From contig NW_023503375.1 of assembly GCF_014529535.1 (NCBI RefSeq), positions 4,461,620-4,525,619 on the forward strand: 64,000 nucleotides of DNA, read 5' to 3'. Source of the stretch: Bradysia coprophila. Lineage: Eukaryota > Arthropoda > Insecta > Diptera > Sciaridae. Made by a program: the position numbers and the translations under genes. Below are positions 1 through 8,833 of this stretch, piece by piece. Within the stretch, counting starts at the first letter, position 1. Each line of letters opens with the position of its first letter. The notes beneath the pieces were generated by a model. That model was not told where the DNA came from and did not search any database. It saw only the letters and a program-made list of their open reading frames with translations.

Positions 1-215
1 CGAGTATGTTCGACTATTCGATTGTATCCGAGTATATTCGACTATTTGGACTTATCCGAATATATTCGACTATTCGACCATATCTGAGACTATTCAACTG
101 TATCCAAGTATCTTCGACTATATCCGACCGAGTATATTCGACTATATCGAGTAGCTTAGATCATATATCAAGTTTTATTGTAACTGGAAGATATAGAAAT
201 TGTAATTGGTTGTAA
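1..215. repeat. Degenerate short-period tandem repeat
   Basis: The first 160 bases are built from diverged copies of a roughly 30-35 bp motif of the form TATATTCGACTATTCGA plus TATCCGAGTATA. The array is cut by the left edge of the window. The open frame running through it is low-complexity and not a gene. Confidence 0.7.
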
Positions 216-329
216 TTATAAATCACTTGATCCATTTAAGAACGTACACCATCGCAAATGTTAATAATGTTATTATTTTTATGGAAGAGTCAGCGCCGCA
301 GGTCGTGAAGAAATTGAAAAAATAAAAAA

Positions 330-388
330 GCGGGGTCGAGGGGCGGCAGCCCCGCATAGGGGGTCAAGGGGGGAGTTTCCCCCCTTGA
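330..388. repeat. Pair of GC-rich hairpins in AT-rich DNA
   Basis: Bases 330-355 can pair GCGGGG with CCCCGC around GGGGCGGCAGCCCC. Bases 364-374 and 378-388 form a perfect 11-bp stem (TCAAGGGGGGA / TCCCCCCTTGA) with a 3-nt loop. The GGGCGGCAGCCCC core recurs at 21683-21704. Such hairpins usually mark a repeat-family terminus; which family is not known here. Confidence 0.6.
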
Positions 389-589
389 ATGTTCAGGGGA
401 TTAGCGCGCTCATTTAATTTTACTAAGCGAATCCAATGAATTAGCGGTAGCGATAGCGTCGCTAAAAAAGTGGTTGATGAATGCAACCTTGGGTACAATG
501 TTTTTTTATGTACACTGTGGCACATTTCCGCCAATTTTTCACTGTACAAACAATTACATTTTGTGTTCATAAAGTAATTTTTAAGTACG

Positions 590-712
590 AAATGGTTTTT
601 TTTAGTACAAAATGGATGGTATAAAATGGAAATTTTAAGTACAAAATGTCATTTTTTGTGTACAAAAAAGAATTTAATTTGTACAAAAGTCATTCGATTT
701 GTACAAAAGTAA
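590..712. repeat. Degenerate GTACAAAATG-rich stretch
   Basis: Six or more imperfect copies of GTACAAAATG or GTACAAAAGT occur at irregular spacing just left of the perfect inverted repeat at 720. There is no coding potential. It could be the decayed edge of the same mobile element. Confidence 0.4.
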
Positions 713-719
713 ATGAACC

Positions 720-853
720 ACGCGCGTGCAAATAGTCAATGTATTATGCGAAGTCACTATTTGCACTCGGTTGCAAATAGTCAATATGAACACTATTTGC
801 AACCGAGTGCAAATAGTGACTTCGCATAATACATTGACTATTTGCACGCGCGT
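720..853. mobile_element. Near-perfect foldback MITE (62-bp arms)
   Basis: Arms at 720-781 and 792-853 are reverse complements over 62 bp with a 10-nt loop. Each arm holds internal repeats of TGCAAATAGT, so shorter hairpins can also nest. A further partial copy (CGCACGTGCAAATAG) lies at 888-902. No clear target duplication flanks it. The lack of arm divergence suggests a young insertion or recent arm conversion. Confidence 0.75.
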
Positions 854-1547
854 CTGAATAGGCTCTTCATAATAATAACGGCCATTCGCACGCACGTGCA
901 AATAGATATTTAATAATGAAGTCCTTTAAAATGGCATCATTAGTTGTTGGGGGAGCATGCATATGCATTGCACATGCATACCTTATTGTCCTCAAGTTTG
1001 AACAGGTTACCCTATTGCTGTTCTGAAGTGAATATACCTGAAACAGAAGCAGTAAAAGTTCAATTCGATTATATGCCGCGGTACGGTTACCGGTGCTAAC
1101 AAATCAAATGCTCATATGAACAATAATATAATCACTGGACATTGCACCATCTTGAAGGCAAAGTCAAATGTTACAGATAACCGTCATATCTTACAACTAA
1201 CAGTGAACCCGCGATTAAATCGTCGATGACGAATATATATGTTTAAATGCAAGACTGTTAATATCGCTACCAATACAGACAAAAATCGCAACTGCTTATT
1301 TTCATCATCCCAAACAACTACAAAACGAACACGAACAGCCGGTCAAATAAAACTGTGAATAATATTTACTTAAAAAAGTGTTTTTGTCCGTCACTCCAAT
1401 ACTTGATCAAAACACGATATCGCACACATAACATTAACTTATCTCACACTCACTCAACATTATACGACAACAAAACTGATTAATTCAGCTATCATTCTAT
1501 ATAATGGATACGTTAATTAATGCTCACGTCCATTGTGTATCTTGTGG
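854..1547. other. Gene-free stretch
   Basis: No ORF with protein-like composition is seen. The first part is unique AT-rich DNA. From about 1376 the sequence becomes homologous to about 8505 onward and is the left edge of the DUF2236 tandem duplication, so 1376-1547 is probably promoter-proximal sequence shared by both genes. Confidence 0.5.
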
Positions 1548-1555
1548 CATAAAAG
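1548..1555 (+). promoter_or_regulatory. TATA-like box of DUF2236 gene copy 1 (weak)
   Basis: CATAAAAG occupies the position where copy 2 has TATAAAAA (8671-8678), inside otherwise well-conserved upstream DNA. The T-to-C change would weaken TBP binding, so the two copies may differ in promoter strength. Start site not determined. Confidence 0.4.
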
Positions 1556-1602
1556 ATTAGAACGTTAAGAACCGCCGAACACTATAAGCACATACACATA
1601 AA

Positions 1603-1689
1603 ATGCGCAAAAGCATTAAGAAAAGTAAGAGAAATAATTGTGAGCTCTTTTTGTTGACATTGTTAATTGGCTGCATTTTGTTTGTTTAG
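1603..1689 (+). CDS. Conserved upstream ORF, 28 codons, basic then hydrophobic
   Basis: A 28-codon ORF starts MRKSIKKSKRNN, continues into a hydrophobic stretch (FLLTLLIGCILFV) and stops at TAG, 20 nt before the likely start of the DUF2236 protein. Copy 2 keeps the same 28 residues with two conservative changes, so it is not random. A basic N-terminus followed by a membrane-length hydrophobic run is what a signal anchor looks like. It may be a true upstream ORF, or a former N-terminal anchor now separated from the enzyme. The TTTGTTTAG just before 1690 could alternatively be a 3' splice site. Confidence 0.5.
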   Translation: MRKSIKKSKRNNCELFLLTLLIGCILFV

Positions 1690-1709
1690 ATGAAAGTTAC
1701 TCAAAGCTC

Positions 1710-3991
1710 ATGACGACAGAAGGGGCTAACACCATTGTCGATGAGGATTTGAAATTTGAAATGGAATTACCCGAATGGGCGGACGAAGAAAAAGTCAAAA
1801 GGTAACTCTTACTGCTAAGTCTTTGATTTATATTCGGATTATCTGGTGAAGAAGTGCAAAATAACCAAAGTCTAAAGTTCAACATTCGATTTAAACTTAA
1901 GTATAATATAAGAGAGAACGAAAATGTTTGTTCAATCAATCATTGCTTCATCGAACTATGCTTGTGAAAAATGTTGCTATGAGCAAGTCATGCTGTACAC
2001 AGTTGTAGATAATTACGTATCTGTTTGTAAGTTTGTTGTTTCGGCAAGTGTGTCGGTTGCCAGAGCAAGTCGAAGGCGAGTGAAGTATTTACACAAGCCA
2101 AAACAGTGATTTACAAATTTGCAAGCAATTACGTGAGCTATTTTAACGTGTGAGGAAATCTGTTACCTTGAGAGCTCGCGAATGCATTGACATGTAGGTT
2201 TTGTCATAACAGTCAACCTATAATTACGGGTTATTTACTCGAAGACAGATGAGGTCATGAAAACAGGTACAACATAAGCGCGATTATGGCTCAGATGGCA
2301 CAATAATTCTCACTTATACTCCATTTACATGAGTATTGATGTAATCTACCATTACACGCTGGCGGCGGGCGGAAAGTGACTTATCACAAAGAGTGACGTA
2401 ATAGTAATCCTAACGTGTACTAAAAGACTTTTATGCAAACTTTAGATGCCTCGGAGGCATTGCCTCTCTTTCAACGCACTGCTCCTAGCATGAACACTAC
2501 TTTGACAAATGTCCAGTTTGGAGGCTTTTGTGATGAGAGCTACCGCTTAAGAAGATTGATTGTATTGTGTGTTTTAACTCATACAACGAAAACAAGTAAT
2601 CTATCTTTACAAAAGAAACGCAGCGCCTACTGTGACATCATCAGCCTCCAATCTCGGCAAAGTACTCTATTAGGCTGCAGTCTTTTGTGTCGTAATAACA
2701 TATTCTAGAGTAATTTGCACTCAATGTCATAAATAACCATTTCAACGAATGAGAGGTTTCCAGCACGAGCCGGAGGCGAGTTTTGGAATTTAATTCGCTA
2801 AAAAACCCTTTCAGCATAAGTTAGGAACAATGTTTTTCCCAAACGACGTCGGAAATACGCGACGAAGTCGCTATACTTCAACACTAGTTAGGAAAAGTGT
2901 ATTTTACCGCACGCTAGCATGTAAATAAATAAAAATTAAATTCTTTCAGAGGTCAGAGTTTTCTGGTACTAAACATGAACGCTATGGCTCGTGCAATGTT
3001 CTGCGGACTGATTGTCGCGCTACCAGTCGAGTCCCTCACACAGATTCTTATTTTCACAAAACAATCCTCAACGCCAGCTTTATCGTACAGAAGATTTAAA
3101 GCTAATGGACTGCATGCACAACATTGGTTCCAGAATCCAATTAAACCAGGCACCTTGTAAGCTCCAACACTTCGTTTAATTTGTTTAATTTATTCATTGA
3201 AAACGGTTTTTCATTAAGAGCTTGGCAATCACTTCAAACGATACGGAAAATGCATGTCGTAGTGAACAAGCGTTCAACGAAGGCGGGTGTCGGAATTATT
3301 TCGCAAAAAGACATGGCAATCACGCAATTTCTGTTTATGGGCTTCAGTATGTGGAGGCCGGAATTGTTCGGTATTGTGGGAAGTTACGAGCAGTTTGATG
3401 CATACAATCACTTTTGGCGATTAATTGGATATATGCTCGGAACTGACGATCGGTTCAACGCTTGCGGTGAGACTGTAGAAGAAACACAAAGTCGGTTACA
3501 ATCCATCGCAGAGGATATGCTTGTACCCGCGTGGAAAGATCCTTTCCCTGAATGTCTTCCTTATGCAAAAATAACCTTCGATGGCGTATGGACAGGGACA
3601 CCGACTGCACATTACGGTAATGACCAATGCAGAACATTGACAAGGTCTCATTGCTCATTGTGTTCGCATTCCATTCGTTTCAGATACAACGATGTTCATG
3701 ATAAAACGAGCAATTGGTGTTCCAGGCTACTATTGGTTCGATTCTGAATCGTCTGGATTCGAGGAGGAAAACCGAAAACTATTCGACGAAATGTCCCTTT
3801 TCACTAAATTTAACATATTTTTGGACATAATTATTTACGAGTACCTGAGTCACGTGTTCATTTTCCGTTGGATATTTAACGTTCTTCGATTTTTCTTGGC
3901 ATTGCTCGATATGTATCCAATTTTAGCGTTAATACGTTTCGGCAAGAAATATGCCCTTGTCGAAGTTATGAAGAAGAAGAAAGTCAATTAA
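1710..3991 (+). CDS. DUF2236 / mpaB-type ER-bound oxygenase-like protein, copy 1
   Basis: Four exons (1710-1801, 2950-3156, 3219-3616, 3684-3991) join in frame with GT-AG introns to give 334 residues. The family (mpaB / rubber oxygenase Lcp catalytic domain) comprises haem oxygenase-like enzymes; the insect substrate is unknown. Supporting motifs are the RGQSF...N start of the domain at about residue 31, the GFSMWRPELFG block near 141, and the AYNHFWRLIGYMLG block, whose His (about residue 164) matches the family's proposed haem-ligand histidine. The C-terminal third is strongly hydrophobic and ends KKKKVN, a KKxx di-lysine ER-retrieval pattern. The start was chosen as the first ATG in frame after the upstream ORF stop. 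Activity is inferred only. Confidence 0.8.
2760..2905. repeat. Interspersed element, member of a five-copy inverted family
   Basis: This intronic segment (CAGCACGAGCCGGAGGCGAG ... CAGCATAAGTTAGGAACAA ... GCGACGAAGTCGCTATACTTCAACACTAGTTAGGAAAA) is repeated inverted at about 4140-4215. It recurs at 9300-9435 (same strand), 10685-10745 (inverted) and 52925-53095 (related). The inverted pairs flank the coding exons of both DUF2236 copies, so the pairing predates the duplication. Confidence 0.6.
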
Positions 3992-4139
3992 GTCATTATG
4001 ATGACACTGCGACATAGCAAAGTTGCAAAATTTAAAACAAAATTTTACTTTAGAAAGTCTCGAAAGTTAGAGAAGGGGAACGGCATCATTTTTAATACTT
4101 CTTCCTTCTTCGTTTCCCAACTAGTATTCTATCTAGTGT

Positions 4140-4215
4140 GTACTATTTATCGCGACTTCATGGCGTATTTCCAACGTCGTTTAGGAAAAACGTTGTTCCT
4201 AACTTATGCTAAAAG
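4140..4215. repeat. Inverted partner of the 2760-2905 repeat
   Basis: The reverse complement of 2805-2905 aligns here (CGCGACTTCATGGCGTATTTCC, ACGTCGTTTAGGAAAAACG, TTGTTCCTAACTTATGCTAAAAGG). It lies in the 3' flank of copy 1, which means a transcript crossing the gene could fold back on itself. Confidence 0.6.
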
Positions 4216-4371
4216 GATCTTTCTCTCATTACATGTAAGAGTAATAGTTCATTTTTGAAACAACGTCAAATAAGTGACCTAATACACTCTATGAATAAAT
4301 GTTACATACTGAAAAAAGGCAAATAAATAAGTCAGGTGGTGTACAATAGAGTCTCTAGTTCGCGATCACAG

Positions 4372-4548
4372 TTCGGTTATACCAAAACGGCATACAATAT
4401 TTATTTACTGAAGTTTAGATGTGAGATTTGTAATGATGATTTCACTAAGAACAGTCATCTGGTCTCGCATAATAAGACTAAGTCTTATTTGAAGGAAATA
4501 GCGAAATGTGAGACCAAAATGAAATTAGAAGCGGATGAATCAACGTAA
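4372..4548 (+). pseudogene. Degenerate C2H2 zinc-finger fragment (uncertain)
   Basis: The open frame contains FRCEICNDDFTKNSHLVSH, which fits C-x2-C-x3-F-x5-L-x2-H of a C2H2 finger, but the second histidine is missing and only one finger is present. The rest is charged and featureless (ends EADEST then stop). No flanking splice-linked exon was found. Either a gene fragment or chance resemblance. Confidence 0.3.
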
Positions 4549-5455
4549 TTGATGGAAATAAAGCTTGAAAAGAAATGTCCTTGTATTTCATTGAAGAACG
4601 GAACGGAACTCGATGGAGGAAAGTAAAACGTTCTTTGCCTTTATTGAGAAAAACGCTGTTTTGTACCTAGCGTTATAGTTATTTTACAATCTAGTTAGGT
4701 AAATGAGGGATCTTGCCGATACGATTGAAGCGAGGTGGTACGTCTTTTCAAATATATTTTACAATTTAGGGGATAACACTCAAAGTATTGCATGTATTGG
4801 TTCTGGAAACCAGCCCATCTCAGGAGAAATGAAGGAAAACACAACACTTTGATTTGGTTGTTTTTCCTTTCATTTTGAATTTTCAGCGGACTTATGCGAT
4901 GCAACATCAAAAGTCAACTCAATCAAATCCAAAATAAAGATTTTACACCTTTCCAATTGTTCATCTTCATCTTCTTCTGACAACGTAGTTTTTCGGAACA
5001 TCCGAACCATAAAAAAATGCATCCTGGCCGCTCTGCCATGCTAAGCTAAATTATCGTAAGTGAAAAACTCCAGAGCTTTTTTCAATTTATTGGGAAACTT
5101 TTTCACTTTACAAATTTTCAAGTGTACACGTCATTTAAAAACGAAATAACCAAAAAAAAATGACAAATTATTTTTGACATTTTTGAAAAAGTGCAGTCTA
5201 GGCGGAATATCTCTTGAAGTTTTTGACCGATTTAAATTTTTTAAAAGCGTAAAGTATAGGATTTTGAATTGGCTACAAACTTATCCAAGAAAGTTTTCGG
5301 TATTTTTTAGCATTTCGATTGGATTTCCAGGTTTTAAGCAGAAAAAAATGAAACTTCAATTTCCGTCATTTTTTCGGCCATTTTGGATTTTTTTGTCAAC
5401 AACAAAATTAAACTAAAAAAAACTTTCAACATTTAAGAATATTTTACCAACGCTG
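4549..5455. other. Gene-free stretch
   Basis: Unique AT-rich DNA with homopolymer runs; short open frames have no protein-like composition. No element ends were found before 5456. Confidence 0.5.
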
Positions 5456-5604
5456 TATACTTTGGGGACGTCACGCAGAGGCAGATACGCGGGTTACACA
5501 CCACGTTTCATACAAAAAATTCAAAAATTTTGGTGAATTTGTTTGTATGTAACACACTTTTCCCGTGTATAAAATGGCGATCTGCGTGACCTCCCCAAAG
5601 TATA
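5456..5604. mobile_element. Small MITE with about 24-bp terminal inverted repeats
   Basis: The left end TATACTTTGGGGACGTCACG pairs with the right end CGTGACCTCCCCAAAGTATA, continuing to CAGA/TCTG. The ends read TA|TACTTTGGGG and CCCCAAAGTA|TA, compatible with a TA target duplication as in Tc1/mariner-derived MITEs. No coding capacity. Confidence 0.6.
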
Positions 5605-5655
5605 GAGCCTTGTATTTTACAGCTTATTCCACATCGATATCTGTTTGGGAATTTG

Positions 5656-5957
5656 AGGTATATGTCGTCAGCGCCCCCACCTTTTTGGGCTGGGGTTTTC
5701 GTTGCTGATTATTATGAGCTAGGTTTTGTGCTTTCGAATGATGCTACCCAAAAGTTTTGTGCTGCTCAGGCACCCGAGCACAAAATTACTTTCTATTCAA
5801 AACATGTCACTTTGTGTGGTAGACCCCTAATATATCAACTACACCCAAAATACAATTCTAGGACTAAAATGTACACATTGTGTGCTGACAATATCACCCC
5901 ACCAATAGTTTAGTGCTGCCACCTGTGTCCAGCACAAAACTACTTTCTGCTCAAAAC
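5656..5957 (+). repeat. Left 302-bp terminal inverted repeat
   Basis: Matches the reverse complement of 8016-8317 nearly base for base. Differences include CTGGGG versus CGGGGG near 5690 and TGTGTGGTAG versus TGTATGGTAG near 5816. The match stops after TGCTCAAAAC, where the right side carries a deletion. Confidence 0.8.
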
Positions 5958-6116
5958 ATGTCACTTTGTATGGGAGACCTCTAATATATCAACTTTATTC
6001 AAAATACAATTGCAGGACTGAAATCTATACATTATGTGCTGACGATATCACCCCACCAATAGTTTAGTGCTGCCACCTGTGCCCAGCACAAAACTACTTT
6101 TTGCTCAAAACATCTC

Positions 6117-7545
6117 GTTGCTTGCACAATAGTCAGAGTTCATTGTGTATCCAACAGAATGCTTGCACAATAGTCAGACTTCATTGTGCATGCATCTCGA
6201 TGCTTTCACAATAGTCATAGTTCATTGTGTATCCAACAGAATGCTTGCACAATAGTCAGAGTTCATTGTGCATGCATCTCGATGCTTGCACAATAGTCAG
6301 AATCCATTGTGCATGTGACAAAATGCTTGCACAATAGTCAGAGCTCATTGTGCATGCATCTTGATGCTTGTACAATAGTCAGAATCCATTGTGCATGTGA
6401 CAAAATGCTTGCACAATAGTCAGAGTTCATTGTGCATGTGACAAAATGCTTGCACAATAGTCAGAGTTCATTGTGCATGTGACAAAATGCTTGCACAATA
6501 GTCAGAGTTCATTGTGCATGCATCTCGATGCTTGCACAATAGTCAGAGTTCATTGTGTATCCAACAGAATGCTTGCACAATAGTCAGAGTTCATCGTGCA
6601 TGCATCTCGATGCTTGCACAATAGTCAGACTTTATTGTGCATGCATCTCGATGCTTGCACAATAGTCATAGTTCATTGTGTATCCAACAGAATGCTTGCA
6701 CAATAGTCAGAGTTCATTGTGCATGCAAAAATAGGCTTGCACAATAGTCAAAGTTCATTGTGTATTCAACAGAATGCTTGCACAATAGTCAGAGTTCATT
6801 GTGCATGCATCTCGATGCTTGCACAATAGTCAGAATCCATTGTGCATGTGACAAAATGCTTGCACAATAGTCAGAGCTCATTGTGCATGCATCTTGATGC
6901 TTGTACAATAGTCAGAATCCATTGTGCATGTGACGAAATGCTTGCACAATAGTCACAGTTCATTGTGCATGTGACAAAATGCTTGCACAATAGTCAGAGT
7001 TCATTGTGCATGCATCTCGATGCTTGCAAAATAGTCAGAGTTCATTGTGTATCCAACAGAATGCTTGCACAATAGTCAGAGTTCATTGTGCATGTGACAA
7101 AATGCTTGCACAATAGTCAGAGTTCATTGTGTATCCAACAGAATGCTTGCACAATAGTCAGAGTTCATCGTGCATGCATCTCGATGCTTGCACAATAGTC
7201 AGAGTTTATTGTGCATGCATCTCGATGCTTGCACAATAGTCATAGTTCATTGTGTATCCAACAGAATGCTTGCACAATAGTCAGAGTTCATTGTGCATGC
7301 AAAAATAGGCTTGCACAATAGTCAAACTTCATTGTGTATCCCACAGAATGCTTGCACAATAGTCAGAGTTCATTGTACATGCATCTCGATGCTTGCACAA
7401 TAGTCAGAATCCATTGTGCATGTGACAAAATGCTTGCACAATAGTCAGAGCTCATTGTGCATGCAACAGTAGGCTTGCACAATAGTCAAAGTTCATTGTG
7501 CATGCAACAGAATGCTTGCACAATAACCTGAGTCCATTGTGCATG
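6117..7545. repeat. 41-bp minisatellite, about 34 units, with higher-order structure
   Basis: The conserved 30 bp of each unit is ATGCTTGCACAATAGTCAGA then GTTCATTGTG. The last 11 bp come in a few recurring types: CATGCATCTCG, TATCCAACAGA, CATGTGACAAA and a CATGCAAAAAT form. Rare variants recur at fixed distances: TCATCG at 6591 and 7165, and the AAAAATAGG type at 6727 and 7301, both 574 bp = 14 x 41 apart. GAGCTC recurs at 6341, 6874 and 7448 (13 and 14 units). Each unit also contains an 8-bp dyad, TGCACAAT ... ATTGTGCA. Confidence 0.9.
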
Positions 7546-8015
7546 TAACAAGAGGATTTCACATTAGTCATTGTTTATGCATTCTGTTGTATGCATAATG
7601 AACTGATGAACTCTGAACAATGCAGAATCACAAACCTTTGAATGACCGTAAATAAAAACTTATTATTAAATATCTGTGACCTTGACCTACAATCAAGCTA
7701 ACATATTTGCTATAAGCTATTTACCATGCATGCAAAGTGACATGTTTTGACCAGAAAGTAGTTTTGTGCTGGGCACAGGTGGCTGCACTAAACTATTGGT
7801 GGAGTGATATCGTCAGCACATAATGTATAGATTTCAGTTCTGTAATTGTATTTTGAATAAAGTTGATATATTAGGGGTCTCCCATACAAAGTGACATGTT
7901 TTGAGCAGAAAGTAGTTTTGTGCTGGGCACAGGTGGCAGCACTAAACCATTGGTGGGGTGATATCGTCAGCACATAATGTATAGATTTCAGTCCTGCAAT
8001 TGTATTTTGAATAAA

Positions 8016-8317
8016 GTTTTGAGCAGAAAGTAGTTTTGTGCTGGACACAGGTGGCAGCACTAAACTATTGGTGGGGTGATATTGTCAGCACATAATGTGT
8101 ACATTTTAGTCCTAGAATTGTATTTTGGGTGCAGTTGATATATTAGGGGTCTACCATACAAAGTGACATGTTTTGAATAGAAAGTAGTTTTGTGCTCGGG
8201 TGCCTGAGCAGCACAAAACTTTTGGGTAGCATCATTCGAAAGCACAAAATCTAGCTCATAATAATCAGCAACGAAAACCCCCGCCCAAAAAGGTGGGGGC
8301 GCTGACGACATATACCT
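8016..8317 (-). repeat. Right 302-bp terminal inverted repeat
   Basis: Reverse complement of 5656-5957. Just inside it (7737-8015) lie two further subrepeat copies, whereas the left side has fewer, so the interior is asymmetric although the ends are matched. Confidence 0.8.
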
Positions 8318-8670
8318 GGGAATTTGCATGAAAATTCAGAGAAGCCAAAATGAAATAACGGCCGCTCCCGGCGGAATGAGTGAGCTGCCGGAGTTGCTTC
8401 CGATGATTTTGGAATCAGCATTCCATACAGATCATAATAAAATCAATTTAACTTCAATTTGCACAATCCTAGTGTATTTCCCAGCCTTAGCGGACGCACT
8501 ATTAAGAGGTGTTTGTCCATCACTCCAATACTTGATAAAAAACGATATCGCACACATTAACTTATCTTACGTTCACTCAACCTTATACGACAACAAAACT
8601 GATTAATTCAGCTATCATTCTACATAATGGATACGTTAATTAATGCTCGCGTCCATTGTGTATCTAGTGG

Positions 8671-8678
8671 TATAAAAA
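8671..8678 (+). promoter_or_regulatory. TATA box of DUF2236 gene copy 2
   Basis: TATAAAAA lies 48 bp before the upstream ORF start, at the position homologous to the weaker CATAAAAG of copy 1. The placement predicts transcription starting near 8700. Confidence 0.5.
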
Positions 8679-8725
8679 GTTAGAACGTTTAGAACCGCCG
8701 AACGCTCTAAGCACATAAACGCAAA

Positions 8726-8812
8726 ATGCGCAAAAGCATTAAGAAAAGTAAGAGAAATAATTGTGAGCTCATTTTATTGGCATTGTTAATTGGCTGCATT
8801 TTGTTTGTTTAA
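8726..8812 (+). CDS. Conserved upstream ORF, copy 2, in frame with main ORF
   Basis: Encodes the same 28-residue basic-plus-hydrophobic peptide as 1603-1689 (LILLALLIGCILFV in place of LFLLTLLIGCILFV). It ends at TAA (8810-8812). Here the stop is followed in the same frame by seven sense codons (DESYSKL) and then the ATG of the main ORF, so one in-frame stop separates a possible signal anchor from the enzyme. Copy 1 lacks one A at this point and is out of frame. Confidence 0.5.
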   Translation: MRKSIKKSKRNNCELILLALLIGCILFV

Positions 8813-8833
8813 GATGAAAGCTACTCAAAGCTC

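Larger units (their letters stand above)
1376..4250 (+). repeat. Tandem segmental duplication, copy 1
   Basis: This block matches 8505-10880 in the same orientation, including the upstream ORF, all four coding exons, intron ends and about 250 bp of 3' flank. Exons are clearly more alike than introns. Intron 1 is about 1.15 kb here but 561 bp in copy 2, because copy 1 carries extra sequence around 2130-2740. The copies are separated by unique DNA and the foldback element at 5656-8317. Confidence 0.85.
5656..8317. mobile_element. Foldback / MULE-like non-autonomous element with minisatellite core
   Basis: The element begins AGGTATATGTCGTCAG and ends with its reverse complement. GGGAATTTG occurs directly outside both ends (5647-5655 and 8318-8326) as a 9-bp target duplication. 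The terminal repeats match over 302 bp with only a handful of differences. Inside each lies a shorter ~157-bp subrepeat (about 2.3 copies left, about 3 right), then a 41-bp tandem array in the centre. There is no transposase ORF, so it must move in trans. A 9-bp duplication plus long terminal repeats fits Mutator-like or foldback elements better than hAT or Tc1; class assignment is inference. Confidence 0.8.

Noticed and set aside
3998..4258. 86-codon frame after DUF2236 copy 1 (similar frame after copy 2)
   Set aside because: It overlaps the interspersed inverted repeat, is not preserved in copy 2 beyond repeat sequence, and is better read as 3' flank.
6117..7545. CRISPR-like look of conserved 30 bp plus variable 11 bp
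   Set aside because: The variable part comes from about four recurring types, is far too short for spacers, and the array lies inside a eukaryotic transposon with target duplications.
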